A DNA stretch of 64,000 bases from Planomicrobium soli (GCF_003014655.1 NZ_PYAT01000002.1:1-64000); one strand, 5' to 3'. Shown: positions 53,636 to 63,013, numbered from the stretch's first letter. The notes: generated from the letters alone by a model not told the origin. A program made the numbers and translations.

Positions 53636-54562
53636 TCAATCCCCCTTACTCGTCAGTTTGATTCTCGGGTCAATAAATCGATAAGAAATATCGATCAAGA
53701 ACAACGTGACAACCAAAATGGTGCTGAAGAACACTGTTGTACCCATAATGACCGGATAATCCCGATTAAATATGCTATCCACAAAATATTTTCCAATTCC
53801 TGGAATTGCAAATATTTTTTCAATGACAAATGTACCTGTGATTAATGCGACAAAAAGTGGACCGATAAATGATACAACTGGCAAGATGGCATTTCGGATA
53901 CCATGGCTCACGACAATTTTGAAAGAAGACAACCCTTTTGCATCGGCGGTTTTAATGTAGTTTTGATTCATGACTTCAAGCATGCTTGACCTCATGAACC
54001 TTGCTACAACTGCAAGTGGAGTAACCGCAAGCGCTAAAGTTGGCAGGACTGAATGTTGAAATGATCCCCAAGAAGCAACTGGCAGAATGCCCCACTTCAC
54101 TGCGAAAAAGTTGATTAGCAATGGCGCAAGGATAAAACTTGGTACTGAGATGCCGACTATCGCAAAAACCATCGACGCATAATCAAGAAACTTGTTATGG
54201 TTTAAAGCTGCAATAATTCCAAGAAGTAATCCAAAAATCAATGCTACGATAATTGCTTGAATTCCTAGCGTCGCAGAAGCAGGAAATCCCGCTGCTAACA
54301 GATCATTCACCGTTCTTGTTTCTGATTGAATCGATGGCCCCAAATCCAGCATTGCTAAGTTTTTCAAATACAGCACATATTGGACAGGGATAGGCTCATC
54401 CAGATTATATTTCGCTCGCATGTTCTCCACCACTTCTTCCGGAAGAACATCTGCGTCTGAGGCGAATGGATCGCCCGGAATCAGTTTCATGATCAAGAAC
54501 GTTAACGACGCAATTACCCAGATGGTAACAAGCATTGTTATAAATCGCTTTACAATATACAT
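53636..54562 (-). CDS. dppB: Peptide ABC permease DppB
   Basis: 308 residues, about six membrane segments, N-terminal KRFITMLVTIWVIASLTFLIMKLIPGDPF and EAA loop TADAKGLSSFKIVVSHGIRN (about 200-220). GAGGTG lies before the ATG. It pairs with DppC to form the channel. Confidence 0.93.
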   Translation of the reverse strand: MYIVKRFITMLVTIWVIASLTFLIMKLIPGDPFASDADVLPEEVVENMRAKYNLDEPIPVQYVLYLKNLAMLDLGPSIQSETRTVNDLLAAGFPASATLGIQAIIVALIFGLLLGIIAALNHNKFLDYASMVFAIVGISVPSFILAPLLINFFAVKWGILPVASWGSFQHSVLPTLALAVTPLAVVARFMRSSMLEVMNQNYIKTADAKGLSSFKIVVSHGIRNAILPVVSFIGPLFVALITGTFVIEKIFAIPGIGKYFVDSIFNRDYPVIMGTTVFFSTILVVTLFLIDISYRFIDPRIKLTSKGD

Positions 54563-54596
54563 CCCTTCAACACCTCAATCTAAGTTGGTTTAGTGG

Positions 54597-55445
54597 TCAA
54601 GCATTTACACTGCCCAGCACGCCGTTAGTGGCAGTCATTGCAATAATCACGCAACCCCACATATGTTTATAGGCAGTAATCATGTCATCGCATGTGAAAC
54701 GGATTGATTTTGGTCCAATCAGTTCGACGCTTGGAATGGTTGTCGTCATTTTAGCTTGCTGCGACCCTTTAAACTGAATTTCAAACGTAATCGGCCCGTC
54801 CAACGCTATCACTTGCTGGTTTTTAGCATTTTTCACTGCGCTTTCCGCTTTTTTGCGGATAATAGCCTGCGCTGCTTCTGGATGGATCAATTCAGCCGCA
54901 AACCGGTCAACTGCACGTTTGGTTATGGCTGCTTCAACATTCGGCAACGTTTCCTGGACTTCCTGGACATAGGCATCGTCTCCGCTGATAAATAAAGGCG
55001 GAACCCCAAAAGCTCCTGCTACATATGTATTCATCTCGGTTTCACCTACTATCTGCCCGTTAATTTTCATCTCATTAACACAGATCCCAGCTAAGGTATG
55101 GCTGATGACCGCAACATCTGATCCGCCTTCCCGTCCATGATGGCCGACAAACAAAATTCCATCGAAAGTTTCGTCCAATCCTTCAAGCTGGCACATCACC
55201 CGATTGTTTCCGGAAACCAGCCGAGCCCGTTTATCAAGTTCTTCGATAATAATATTGGACATATTGCCGTGGCCGTCCGCTACTACAATCTCTTCTGCCC
55301 CTCCATTAAATGCCCCTTCAATTGCGGCATTCACATCTGCCGTCATTAATTTTCTAAAGCGTTGATATTCAGATGGTGTTTTTAATTGCTGATTAGTAGC
55401 TACTCCGGATATTCCTTCCATATCTGCTGAAATGAAAAACTTCAT
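54597..55445 (-). CDS. dppA: D-aminopeptidase (M55)
   Basis: 282 residues. M55 zinc motifs: SADMEGISGV (Asp, Glu) at the N terminus, VADGHGNM (His, about 58), GHHGREGG (about 100) and GETEMNTYVAG (about 130). B. subtilis DppA is a D-amino-acid-specific aminopeptidase and heads dppABCDE; the same order dppA-B-C-D is kept here. A likely task is recycling D-Ala-containing wall peptides. AAAGGA is upstream at a long spacing. Confidence 0.94.
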   Translation of the reverse strand: MKFFISADMEGISGVATNQQLKTPSEYQRFRKLMTADVNAAIEGAFNGGAEEIVVADGHGNMSNIIIEELDKRARLVSGNNRVMCQLEGLDETFDGILFVGHHGREGGSDVAVISHTLAGICVNEMKINGQIVGETEMNTYVAGAFGVPPLFISGDDAYVQEVQETLPNVEAAITKRAVDRFAAELIHPEAAQAIIRKKAESAVKNAKNQQVIALDGPITFEIQFKGSQQAKMTTTIPSVELIGPKSIRFTCDDMITAYKHMWGCVIIAMTATNGVLGSVNA

Positions 55446-55528
55446 CGTCTCATTACATCCTTTGCTTTTGATTTTCGATTGTAAAAAAAATTTACACTAC
55501 TGAATATTCTGATTTTTTAGGGCGGATT

Positions 55529-55978
55529 TTAATGTATGTATTCAAATGTATTTTTGTGCACATCCAATTGGATGATAGTATTTACATCCGTCACCGCTTC
55601 TATTTCATCTATGGCATATAAAACTTCCGTAATCTTTTCTTGGTCTTTTACAGTGATTTGAACCAAAAGCGGAAACTCCCCAGAAGTCACCGTAATATAG
55701 CGGATGGGCGGAATTTTCTTCAATTCTTCAATAGCAGTTTGCAGAGACCGGGACTTCACCTTCATCTGGATAATGGCACCGGCTTTTAGACCCACCGCAA
55801 TAGGATTTACAATTCCCACTACATTTAGAATTTCTTTATCGATCAAGTTTTTATAACGCAAGCGAATTGTTTTTTCTGTGACATGCAGGCACTTCGACAA
55901 TTCGGCGAATGATACACGTCCGTCTTCTGATAACCGTTTGATGATTCCGTGATCAAGTTCATCAAGTTCGTAAATCAT
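55529..55978 (-). CDS. Lrp/AsnC-family regulator
   Basis: 149 residues. N-terminal helix-turn-helix (LDHGIIKRLSEDGRVSFAELSKCLHVTEKTIRLR, about 8-42) and C-terminal RAM effector domain (about 65-145; IIQMKVKSRSLQTAIEELKKI, TVTSGEFPLLVQITVKD). It lies 83 bp upstream of dppA on the same strand and is divergent from an amidohydrolase gene, so it is the natural candidate to control one or both in response to an amino acid. Confidence 0.93.
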   Translation of the reverse strand: MIYELDELDHGIIKRLSEDGRVSFAELSKCLHVTEKTIRLRYKNLIDKEILNVVGIVNPIAVGLKAGAIIQMKVKSRSLQTAIEELKKIPPIRYITVTSGEFPLLVQITVKDQEKITEVLYAIDEIEAVTDVNTIIQLDVHKNTFEYIH

Positions 55979-56054
55979 GAAACACCTTCTTTCTTCCTTG
56001 ATGCTTCTGTACTACCGGATTCTGGTCTTTTTTTCTGTTTTAGTAACGCTTTAC

Positions 56055-56094
56055 AATATTCTAAATATATTCTATTATCTAAAAAAGGAATATT
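56055..56094. promoter_or_regulatory. Phased AATATTC half-sites, candidate Lrp operator
   Basis: AATATTC (56055), TATATTC (56066) and the inverted GAATATT (56088) begin 11 and 22 bp apart, on one helix face, in the divergent region between the lrp and amidohydrolase genes. A -10 TATAAT for the plus-strand gene is at 56106-56111 with no good -35. Confidence 0.45.
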
Positions 56095-56162
56095 AATGCT
56101 TAGTTTATAATATGTATTTTTATAAATCAATCCTTTTTTTTATTAAATCTGGAGGTTTTTTT

Positions 56163-57287
56163 ATGTTAGCGATTTCAAATGCCAAAATTTTTAACGGCAT
56201 TGGCGAAGTGCTGGACGACCATGTTATCTACGTGAAAGACGGAAAGTTTCAAGCGATTGAACCTGCAGGAAATATTCCAGAGAACTATCAAATCATTGAT
56301 GCTTCCGGAAAAATCGTTACTCCTGGACTGATTGATGTCCATACGCATTTAGGCATTTCAGAAGAAGGGGTCGGCAAAGAAGGCGCCGATTTTAACGAGA
56401 CAAGTTCTGCTATCACACCTCAAATCCGTGCAATTGATGGCATTAATCCAATGGAACCAGGTTTTGAAGATGCCCGCCGTGCTGGCGTCACTACAGTACA
56501 AGTCATGCCTGGAAGTGCAAATGTCATTGGTGGAGAAATGCTTGTTTTGAAAACAGCCGGCCATATTGTAGATGAAATGATTTTACGATCCCCTTCCGGC
56601 ATGAAAGCGGCTACTGGAGAGAACCCTAAAAAATATCACGGTGATAGAGGAAGAATGCCGGTAACCCGGATGGGCGTTGCAGCATTGATACGTGAAAAGT
56701 TAATTGAAGCACAAAACTACATAGACGGAGAGAAAAAAGAACGGAAGCTGGATATGGAGAACTTAGCTAAAGTGCTTAATAAAGAAATACCACTGCGTGT
56801 CCATGCCCACCGGGCAGATGATATCCTTACTGTTCTTCGCATCAAGCGCGAGTTTGACATTAATGTTACGATTGAACATTGCACCGAAGGCCACCATATT
56901 GCTGACTATATCTCGCAACATGATGTGCGCGTTTCAGTTGGACCAACATTATCAACCCGCTCAAAAGTAGAGCTGAAAGACAAAAATTGGACGACGATTA
57001 AAACACTGATAGACGCAGGTGTCCCTTGTTCGTTGACGACCGACCACCCTGTAGTCGGCATTGAATATTTAGTCACAAGTGCCATCCATGCAATCAACCA
57101 TGGAGTTACCGAGCAACAAGCACTTACTGCTTTGACTTCTAATGCCGCCAAGCATCTCGGCGTAGAAGAGCGAGTTGGTTCAATTGAACCATCGAAAGAT
57201 GCGGACTTTGTCATTTGGAGCGGCAATCCATTCGAACTTTCAAGCCGGGCCGAAAGTGTCTATATCAACGGTGCAATGGTCAACTAA
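56163..57287 (+). CDS. Amidohydrolase-superfamily dipeptidase/imidazolonepropionase-like enzyme
   Basis: 374 residues from the ATG at 56163, preceded by GGAGG. Metal motifs: GLIDVHTHLG (His-x-His, about 58), LRVHAHRADD (His, about 215), IEHCTEGHH (His, about 240) and TTDHPVVG (Asp, about 298). The residue set and size fit the amidohydrolases related to imidazolonepropionase and prolidase. Divergent from the lrp gene and next to the dpp operon, so peptide or cyclic amide hydrolysis is plausible but unproven. Confidence 0.85.
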   Translation: MLAISNAKIFNGIGEVLDDHVIYVKDGKFQAIEPAGNIPENYQIIDASGKIVTPGLIDVHTHLGISEEGVGKEGADFNETSSAITPQIRAIDGINPMEPGFEDARRAGVTTVQVMPGSANVIGGEMLVLKTAGHIVDEMILRSPSGMKAATGENPKKYHGDRGRMPVTRMGVAALIREKLIEAQNYIDGEKKERKLDMENLAKVLNKEIPLRVHAHRADDILTVLRIKREFDINVTIEHCTEGHHIADYISQHDVRVSVGPTLSTRSKVELKDKNWTTIKTLIDAGVPCSLTTDHPVVGIEYLVTSAIHAINHGVTEQQALTALTSNAAKHLGVEERVGSIEPSKDADFVIWSGNPFELSSRAESVYINGAMVN

Positions 57288-57295
57288 AACTAACA

Positions 57296-57331
57296 AAAAA
57301 GCAGCCTCTAAATAAGAGGCTGCTTTTTTAT
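57296..57331 (+). terminator. Amidohydrolase gene terminator
   Basis: AAAAAGCAGCCTCT / AGAGGCTGCTTTTTT stem with 7-nt loop. Confidence 0.92.
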
Positions 57332-57424
57332 TTAGTATATTCTATTACTTATAAGTTCGTCGTATTTGATTGCTTAATGTCTTTTAAAAAAGAGATTTTT
57401 CCATCCCTAATTTTTTAGATTCCA

Positions 57425-58102
57425 TCAGCCATTTCTCTTTTTTCCATTCCACTGCCCATCTTCGTATTTAAAAGTATAGACATCGCCGCCGTCGATGGCT
57501 GTCAGTTTTTCGTCTTCAAAATACAATCCGGCTTCATCGTCGATTCCATAACCAATGGAAACTCCTGTTTTGGTAATGGCTGCCTTCAAGTTTTCTTCTT
57601 CTTCCCAAAATGTATAGTGGACGCTTACTACACGATCTTTTAAGAGCCCCAAACCTTCCAGAAAGAGGTGTTCATTTTTCGCATTGTCAATTGGCGGGAT
57701 GATGCAGTGTTCTGGGCTGATCAAAGCGCCTGCCGAAAAGCCGGCTATTGGAATTCCCTTACTATACTGTTCTCTTAGGAGCGCGCCGAGGTCTGTATCA
57801 ACTATATATTCCCGATAACGTTCGGTTTCGCCTCCGCCAATAATGATGCCAGTACATGTCCGCAATTCTTCTATTTCTTCGTTTGTCGGCTCGGGCGTCA
57901 AAAGCAAATAAAAGAATTTTTTAACCCCGTTCACTTTTAAGATATCCGTGTATTGGGGCAAATAATTTTTCCATCCCTCCCTTTCTACCAGCAGGATGGC
58001 CACCTTGCCTTTTTCTTCCAATGATTTTGCGGCAAACTTTTTTCCGAATTGCACATCAAATGGAGGACCGCCTCCTTGCAAAAAAAGAAGCCTTTTTTCC
58101 AC
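57425..58102 (-). CDS. S51-family serine peptidase (dipeptidase E/cyanophycinase-like)
   Basis: 225 residues. Nucleophile Ser in IPIAGFSAGALISPE (about 122), IIIGGGETERYREYI (about 85) and HYTFWEEEEN further on. S51 enzymes cut Asp-x or Gly-x dipeptides or cyanophycin; cyanophycin genes are absent, so a dipeptidase is more likely. GTG start with AAGGGAG 8 nt upstream. It follows the P-loop protein by 26 bp. Confidence 0.85.
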   Translation of the reverse strand: MEKRLLFLQGGGPPFDVQFGKKFAAKSLEEKGKVAILLVEREGWKNYLPQYTDILKVNGVKKFFYLLLTPEPTNEEIEELRTCTGIIIGGGETERYREYIVDTDLGALLREQYSKGIPIAGFSAGALISPEHCIIPPIDNAKNEHLFLEGLGLLKDRVVSVHYTFWEEEENLKAAITKTGVSIGYGIDDEAGLYFEDEKLTAIDGGDVYTFKYEDGQWNGKKRNG

Positions 58103-58128
58103 TCCAACTACTCCCTTCTTCTTGTCGG

Positions 58129-58653
58129 CTATCTCACGATATACTCGAGTACTTCATCCAGATAACATTCTAGCGGCTTTCCCGAATCAACCACTAAATG
58201 TTCAATATTGAGCGGTTTTTCACTACTGTCGACAGCGACTGAGAATACTTTTTCGGATAACACTTCTTGGATTTGGCTAATTTTGCGATTCCGATTTTTC
58301 AGGCGTTCATTTATTTCTTGGAAATCATTCAAATAACATTCCACGTATTTGTATTTGACATTGTATTTTTCCGCTAACCGCATTCCCCTACCGAGCATTT
58401 CAGCATATAAGCAAGGGCTATCGAAGATAACGGAATGCCCAAGAGAAAGATGATAGTCGATCAAAGACCAATCAATTCCATATGAAATTTTTCCAGCAGT
58501 TCTATTATCTTCTTCCCGCACTTCCATAAATTCTAACAACGCCGATTTAACCACATCATGGTCTACAATGACGGCACCTGTCCTTCTTGCAATCTGTTGG
58601 GCCAATGTCGATTTTCCGGAACCCGGAAATCCGGCCATTTGTAGAAAAAACAT
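58129..58653 (-). CDS. P-loop kinase-like protein (AAA_33 type)
   Basis: 174 residues. Walker A AGFPGSGKSTLAQQ (about 7-20), VDHDVVKSAL as second substrate/Mg site, and YVECYLNDFQEINERLKNRNR as lid-like helix. It resembles small zeta-toxin/gluconate-kinase-like phosphotransferases. There is no antitoxin-like partner beside it; the substrate is unknown. It probably shares an mRNA with the S51 gene downstream. Confidence 0.8.
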   Translation of the reverse strand: MFFLQMAGFPGSGKSTLAQQIARRTGAVIVDHDVVKSALLEFMEVREEDNRTAGKISYGIDWSLIDYHLSLGHSVIFDSPCLYAEMLGRGMRLAEKYNVKYKYVECYLNDFQEINERLKNRNRKISQIQEVLSEKVFSVAVDSSEKPLNIEHLVVDSGKPLECYLDEVLEYIVR

Positions 58654-58825
58654 AGCTGCAGCCTCGCTTTACTAATGTATTTGGTTTTTATTGTTCCAAG
58701 TTTATTTGTCAGAAAGTTTTAACATTATTTTTACTTTCTTAAGCTATACTGTTAGAAAGTTAGAAAAACGGTCAAAAAAATACAAGGCGAGTTACGAAAA
58801 CCCTTTTAATGAAAGAAGGTGGCTT

Positions 58826-61594
58826 ATGCGAAAATTCATGCCTTTTGTTTTATTTCTCCTTCTATGCTTGGTTGTAAGCATAGCTTCCCATATCACCTAT
58901 CTTCATGAATGGTCACAAAACCGATTCATGGTAGGCAATAACGACGGCTTGTCTCAAATGCTGCCATTCAAATTGCACTTATATCAGCAATATACATCCG
59001 GCGAGTTTTTCTACTCAACACAGTTGGGCTTAGGAAGCGGTACTTTGGGGTGGCTATCCTATTATTTCGCGACCTCCATTTTCTTCTTACTGACCGTTTG
59101 TGTGCTTTTTTTGCTGGAATTCTCCGGCGTTATCCGTGAACCGGATATTTTGTTTTTGGCTCAGGCTGCTGTTTTTATCAGCATAATCCGCCTAACAGCG
59201 GTATTGGCCATTGCTTCTTTTGTCTTTCGCTACATGAAATTCGACCGTCTTCCCGCTTTTCTCGGTGCTTGCGTCTACAGCATATCCGGCATGTATTTTA
59301 GCCACACTGCTTACTGGGAGTTTTTCGCAGATGCCTACCTATGGCTGCCCTTGCTTTTGTTTGGTGTTGAAAAAGTGTTCCGGGAACAGCGCTCTGGCTG
59401 GTTTCTGTTTACAGTTGCGCTGTCAATGTTCGATAACTTCTATTTTGCTTATATTAATTTATTGGTAACGGGTATTTACATTCTTTTTCGTCTTGTTATC
59501 CCATTAGCTAAAAACGAGGCACCGAAACTCATAGTGATCAAAAAATTCTTGATAGCCGGCCTGATTGGCGCTGGGATCAGTACTGTTTCATTTGTCCCTG
59601 CAGCCTATTCGTTTTTGAACAATTACCGTCCGCCATATGCACATGAAATTGACTGGTTCGATTGGATAGACAATATTTTATATACTAGCAGTTACCTTGT
59701 CTTGCCCGCCGCTTTAGTATTAATGGTGTTTGCCTTTCCGCTTTACAGAAGTGTACGGTTCCGTTTTTTTTCATTTCTTGTGTTATTTGGTGTATTACTT
59801 CACTATAGCCCGGTGATGGCCAGCGCATTTAATGGCTTTTCCGCTCCCCAGTACCGCTGGGAATATTTTATTTCTTTTGCTGCTGGAGGTGCTGCGGCAG
59901 CCGGTTTCAGCAAACTGGCCTGGTTAAAAGTACGGCATATCCTAGTTGCAGGCTCTTTAAGCCTAATAGCTTATTTTGTTTTTGCGGCCTTTGATCCTAC
60001 ACGCGACGTTTCTTTGCCATTTCTTTTGATCGTTTTCGGAGTCGCTTTGTTCATTTTCTTTTTGTATACCCGCGCATTTCAGAAAAAATCTATGAAAGGC
60101 CAAGTCTTGGCCTTAATTATCATATTATTGGTTATTTTAGGGAGTGGGTTCCAATTTATCCAAGCAATCGCAGAAAATCAGCTCAATGTCCGACTGCCTT
60201 TGTATATTGGTGTGATAGGGATAGCCGTTATCACTTTCATGTTATTTTCAAGAGTAGGTCCGGATATCGCCAAAGCGCAGCAGCTCGCCATATTTGTAGT
60301 TCTTACATTGATTGTGTCCGCAAACGGTTTCCAATATGTCAATCTGGTTAATGGAGGGAATACCCATAAAGTTTCAAAAGAACTTATTACCGGGCCCAAT
60401 TATAATGATGTGGAAATCGCGGAACTTCTAACCGCTATCGAGAACCGGGCAACTGATTCGGTTTACCGGGTTGAATGGATGGAAAGCCAGCGAAACAATA
60501 CACCGCTCGTCCAGAATTTCAGAGGATTAAGTGCTTATTCCAGTATCTTGAACGACGAAGTGGTGCATTTCTATTTGACTGAACTGGAAATTGATATGGC
60601 TCGCGAAAGCGTTAGCCGCATAACAACACTCGGCAAACGGACGAACTTGCATAGCCTTCTTAAAGCCGACTACGTTATTCTCCGTCCGAATAATAAAAAC
60701 GTGCCCGCCGGTTTCCGGCAAGTGCTGGCTGATGAAAATTTTGCGGTTTTTGAGAACCAGTATCCATTGCCATTTGTACGGACTGCAGCTATCACCTATA
60801 GCGAAAAAGAATTGGAACAGGCACCTATTCTTCTGCGTGAGCACGCCATGCTTAGAGGTGTTGTGTTAAAAAATCCGGAGACCGAGGCACCGCTTCCCCC
60901 TTTGCCGCAAAAGTTCACTTATGAAGTTGAAGAAAAAAACGCCAGTTTTACTGAAGGGGTTTTAGACGTAACCGGAGAATCTGGCGGCGTGGACTTGCTT
61001 CTGAATGAGCCTGTATCAGAAGGAAGTGATCTATATATTTCGTTCCATCTGATTAATAAAAGGCCGGATGACGGCTTTACGCTGGAAGTTAACTCCTATA
61101 AAACTTCACGGAAATGGAGCGGCTCTGTTTATAAAACATTTGTGGATGATATAACAATCCGCATTCCAGCAGATGATATTATCCGGATCCGTATGCCCAA
61201 GGGAATCTACGAACTAACAGAATTGGAGGTCTACGAAGAAACTTACGATGTGCTCCGCAAAGAAGTTGAAAATGCACCAATAGAAAATAAAGTGGTATGG
61301 GATGGCAGCCGGCTTCATGCAGAGTATGCTTCTGCAAGAGAAGGCGATTATCTTGTGATGCCCATTCCCTACGAAATTGGATGGAGTGCAAAAGTAAATG
61401 GAAAAAAAGCAGATGTTCTGGAAGCGAATTATGCTTTTTCTGCAATCCCTGCAGAAAAGGGATTTAACAGGATTGAGCTCATTTACCGGCCGCCCTACTT
61501 TTTCCGGTCACTGTTCTTTTCGCTCTTCTGCATCGCAGCAGCCTTTATCTACGTTCGAAAAGAAAGAAGGATTAAGAGGAAGAAAACTGGGTAA
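58826..61594 (+). CDS. yfhO: YfhO-family polytopic membrane protein (GT-C fold)
   Basis: 922 residues from the ATG at 58826 (MRKFMPFVLF), preceded by GAAGGTGG. About 13-14 membrane segments fill residues 5-540, and the C-terminal part (about 560-885) is extracytoplasmic, closing with one last helix and a basic tail (RKERRIKRKK). The early loop WSQNRFMVGNNDGLSQMLPF holds the acidic residue of GT-C enzymes. In B. subtilis and Listeria YfhO helps add sugars to lipoteichoic acid with CsbB/GtlA-type partners, none of which is next to it here. Confidence 0.87.
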   Translation: MRKFMPFVLFLLLCLVVSIASHITYLHEWSQNRFMVGNNDGLSQMLPFKLHLYQQYTSGEFFYSTQLGLGSGTLGWLSYYFATSIFFLLTVCVLFLLEFSGVIREPDILFLAQAAVFISIIRLTAVLAIASFVFRYMKFDRLPAFLGACVYSISGMYFSHTAYWEFFADAYLWLPLLLFGVEKVFREQRSGWFLFTVALSMFDNFYFAYINLLVTGIYILFRLVIPLAKNEAPKLIVIKKFLIAGLIGAGISTVSFVPAAYSFLNNYRPPYAHEIDWFDWIDNILYTSSYLVLPAALVLMVFAFPLYRSVRFRFFSFLVLFGVLLHYSPVMASAFNGFSAPQYRWEYFISFAAGGAAAAGFSKLAWLKVRHILVAGSLSLIAYFVFAAFDPTRDVSLPFLLIVFGVALFIFFLYTRAFQKKSMKGQVLALIIILLVILGSGFQFIQAIAENQLNVRLPLYIGVIGIAVITFMLFSRVGPDIAKAQQLAIFVVLTLIVSANGFQYVNLVNGGNTHKVSKELITGPNYNDVEIAELLTAIENRATDSVYRVEWMESQRNNTPLVQNFRGLSAYSSILNDEVVHFYLTELEIDMARESVSRITTLGKRTNLHSLLKADYVILRPNNKNVPAGFRQVLADENFAVFENQYPLPFVRTAAITYSEKELEQAPILLREHAMLRGVVLKNPETEAPLPPLPQKFTYEVEEKNASFTEGVLDVTGESGGVDLLLNEPVSEGSDLYISFHLINKRPDDGFTLEVNSYKTSRKWSGSVYKTFVDDITIRIPADDIIRIRMPKGIYELTELEVYEETYDVLRKEVENAPIENKVVWDGSRLHAEYASAREGDYLVMPIPYEIGWSAKVNGKKADVLEANYAFSAIPAEKGFNRIELIYRPPYFFRSLFFSLFCIAAAFIYVRKERRIKRKKTG

Positions 61595-61642
61595 ACCGTT
61601 ACTAGCTACTTTAGCAACTAACTTAAACCAGGAGGAGATTAC

Positions 61643-61864
61643 ATGGCAAAAAAACTCGCTATTCACGAAACACTCGAAGTCCATGAGGTGCTTACTTTCA
61701 AAACAGCATGCCTCGCAAAAAACAAATTATTTGTTGATATGGTGCAAGATAAAAAACTAAAGGAAATTATCGAAGAAGATACTGAATTATCCACAAAAGC
61801 GGTAAAAGATTTACGTAAAATCCTGGCTGATGCCAACAAACAAACAAGCGGGGAGGAAGCATAA
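61643..61864 (+). CDS. Small CotF-like protein
   Basis: 73 residues, all-helical. LEVHEVLTFKTACLAKNKLFVDMVQDKKLKEII (read in two parts) resembles the ferritin-like helices of small spore-coat-type CotF relatives. AGGAGGAG precedes the ATG. The next gene starts 1 bp after its stop, so the two are one unit. No metal motif of ferritins is present. A coat function is doubtful if the host does not sporulate. Confidence 0.7.
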   Translation: MAKKLAIHETLEVHEVLTFKTACLAKNKLFVDMVQDKKLKEIIEEDTELSTKAVKDLRKILADANKQTSGEEA

Positions 61865-61865
61865 T

Positions 61866-62186
61866 ATGACTAAAAAACAAGAAGAAAAGCAACTCGAAAA
61901 CGAAGTGCAAGCTGTGCCTGAAGGTTTGATCGATGATATGGTCATTGCGACCGATCTGCTTGTTTCTGCAAAAGCCGGTGTCCGCAATTTAGCGGTCGCC
62001 ATTACAGAAACTGCAACTCCTAGCGTGAAGAAAATATTGCGCCGCGAGCTGGACAACGCTATCGAGCTTCATGACAAGCTTGCGCAATACATGATCAAAA
62101 ACGAAATGTACCATGCTTATGATATTAACGAGCAACTTGAACATGACTTGAAAAAGGCGGATGTCGCCCTTAAATTAAGCAAATAA
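61866..62186 (+). CDS. CotF-family spore-coat-like protein
   Basis: 106 residues from the ATG at 61866 (MTKKQEEKQLE), with GGGGAGG upstream. Helical, with IATDLLVSAKAGVRNLAVAI and TATPSVKKILRRELDNAIELHDKL, features of the CotF family found in Bacillales. It is coupled to the smaller relative upstream. Confidence 0.8.
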   Translation: MTKKQEEKQLENEVQAVPEGLIDDMVIATDLLVSAKAGVRNLAVAITETATPSVKKILRRELDNAIELHDKLAQYMIKNEMYHAYDINEQLEHDLKKADVALKLSK

Positions 62187-62195
62187 TTTATATAC

Positions 62196-62238
62196 AAAAA
62201 AGGTGTCGGCAAATCGAATGATTTGCCGACACCTTTTT
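62196..62238. terminator. Bidirectional terminator
   Basis: AAAAAAGGTGTCGGCAAAT / ATTTGCCGACACCTTTTT, between the coat-like genes and the convergent dehydrogenase gene. Confidence 0.92.
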
Positions 62239-63013
62239 ATTGAGCCGTATAACCGCCATCGAGCACAGCGGCTTGACCAGTGATTCCTCTTGCTTTATCG
62301 CTTGCCAGAAACATCGTATAATCCGAGATTTCCTGGACAGTTAAAAGGCGCTTTTGTGGCACAAGCGGATAGATAACTTCTTCAAGCACTTTCTCTAGAG
62401 AAACATTGCGGGTTTTAGCCAAATCGTTCATTTGATTACGGACAAGCGGGGTGTCTACATAGCCTGGGCACATGGCATTTACTGTGATGCCATATTCTGC
62501 GCCTTCCAGCGCCGCCACTTTGGTCAAGCCGATTACCCCATGTTTTGCGCTGTTGTAAGCAGCCTTGCCCGCAAATCCAACCAAGCCATTAATGGAAGCC
62601 ATGTTAATGATGCGGCCGAATCCTTGCTTTTTCATGATCGGAAAGGCGTGCTTAGTAGCTACAAACGGTGCCACCAACATAATTTTAATAAGAAGTTCAT
62701 ACTTTTCAGTCGGAAACTCTTCAATTGGCGAAATAAACTGCATGCCTGCATTGTTGATCAGGATGTCTAAAGAGCCGAAAGCTTCTACCGCTGCGTCGAT
62801 TGACTGCTTCAAATCCTCTTCGCTCGTAACATCGCATTTCAAGCCGATGCATTCAAAACCTTGATCCGTTAATGTTTTTGCTGCTGTTTCCACAGCTTCT
62901 TCATTGATATCCGTCAGCACAATCTTAGCGCCTGCTCTGGCAAAGTCAACGCTGATTTCATATCCAATGCCGCTTGCCGCGCCTGTAATCAATGCAACTT
63001 TGTTTTCAACCAT
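62237..63013 (-). CDS. 3-hydroxybutyrate dehydrogenase (SDR)
   Basis: 258 residues. TGAASGIGYEIS (about 11), NNAGMQFISPIEEFP (about 88-102), Ser in NMASINGLVGFAGK and YNSAKHG (Tyr-x-x-x-Lys). The MQFISPIEEFP and HGVIGLTKVAALEGA stretches are typical of D-3-hydroxybutyrate dehydrogenases, which convert 3-hydroxybutyrate to acetoacetate with NAD. AGGAGG precedes the ATG. It follows the GntP permease by 24 bp, so import and oxidation of 3-hydroxybutyrate are probably linked. Confidence 0.88.
   Translation of the reverse strand: MVENKVALITGAASGIGYEISVDFARAGAKIVLTDINEEAVETAAKTLTDQGFECIGLKCDVTSEEDLKQSIDAAVEAFGSLDILINNAGMQFISPIEEFPTEKYELLIKIMLVAPFVATKHAFPIMKKQGFGRIINMASINGLVGFAGKAAYNSAKHGVIGLTKVAALEGAEYGITVNAMCPGYVDTPLVRNQMNDLAKTRNVSLEKVLEEVIYPLVPQKRLLTVQEISDYTMFLASDKARGITGQAAVLDGGYTAQ

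Noticed and set aside
55490-55515. CodY box upstream of dppA
   Set aside because: The best match to AATTTTCWGAAAATT has four mismatches, too many to claim without binding data.
58129-58653. Zeta-type toxin of a toxin-antitoxin pair
   Set aside because: There is no small antitoxin-like gene beside it; the neighbour is an S51 peptidase, and the P-loop fold alone is not specific.
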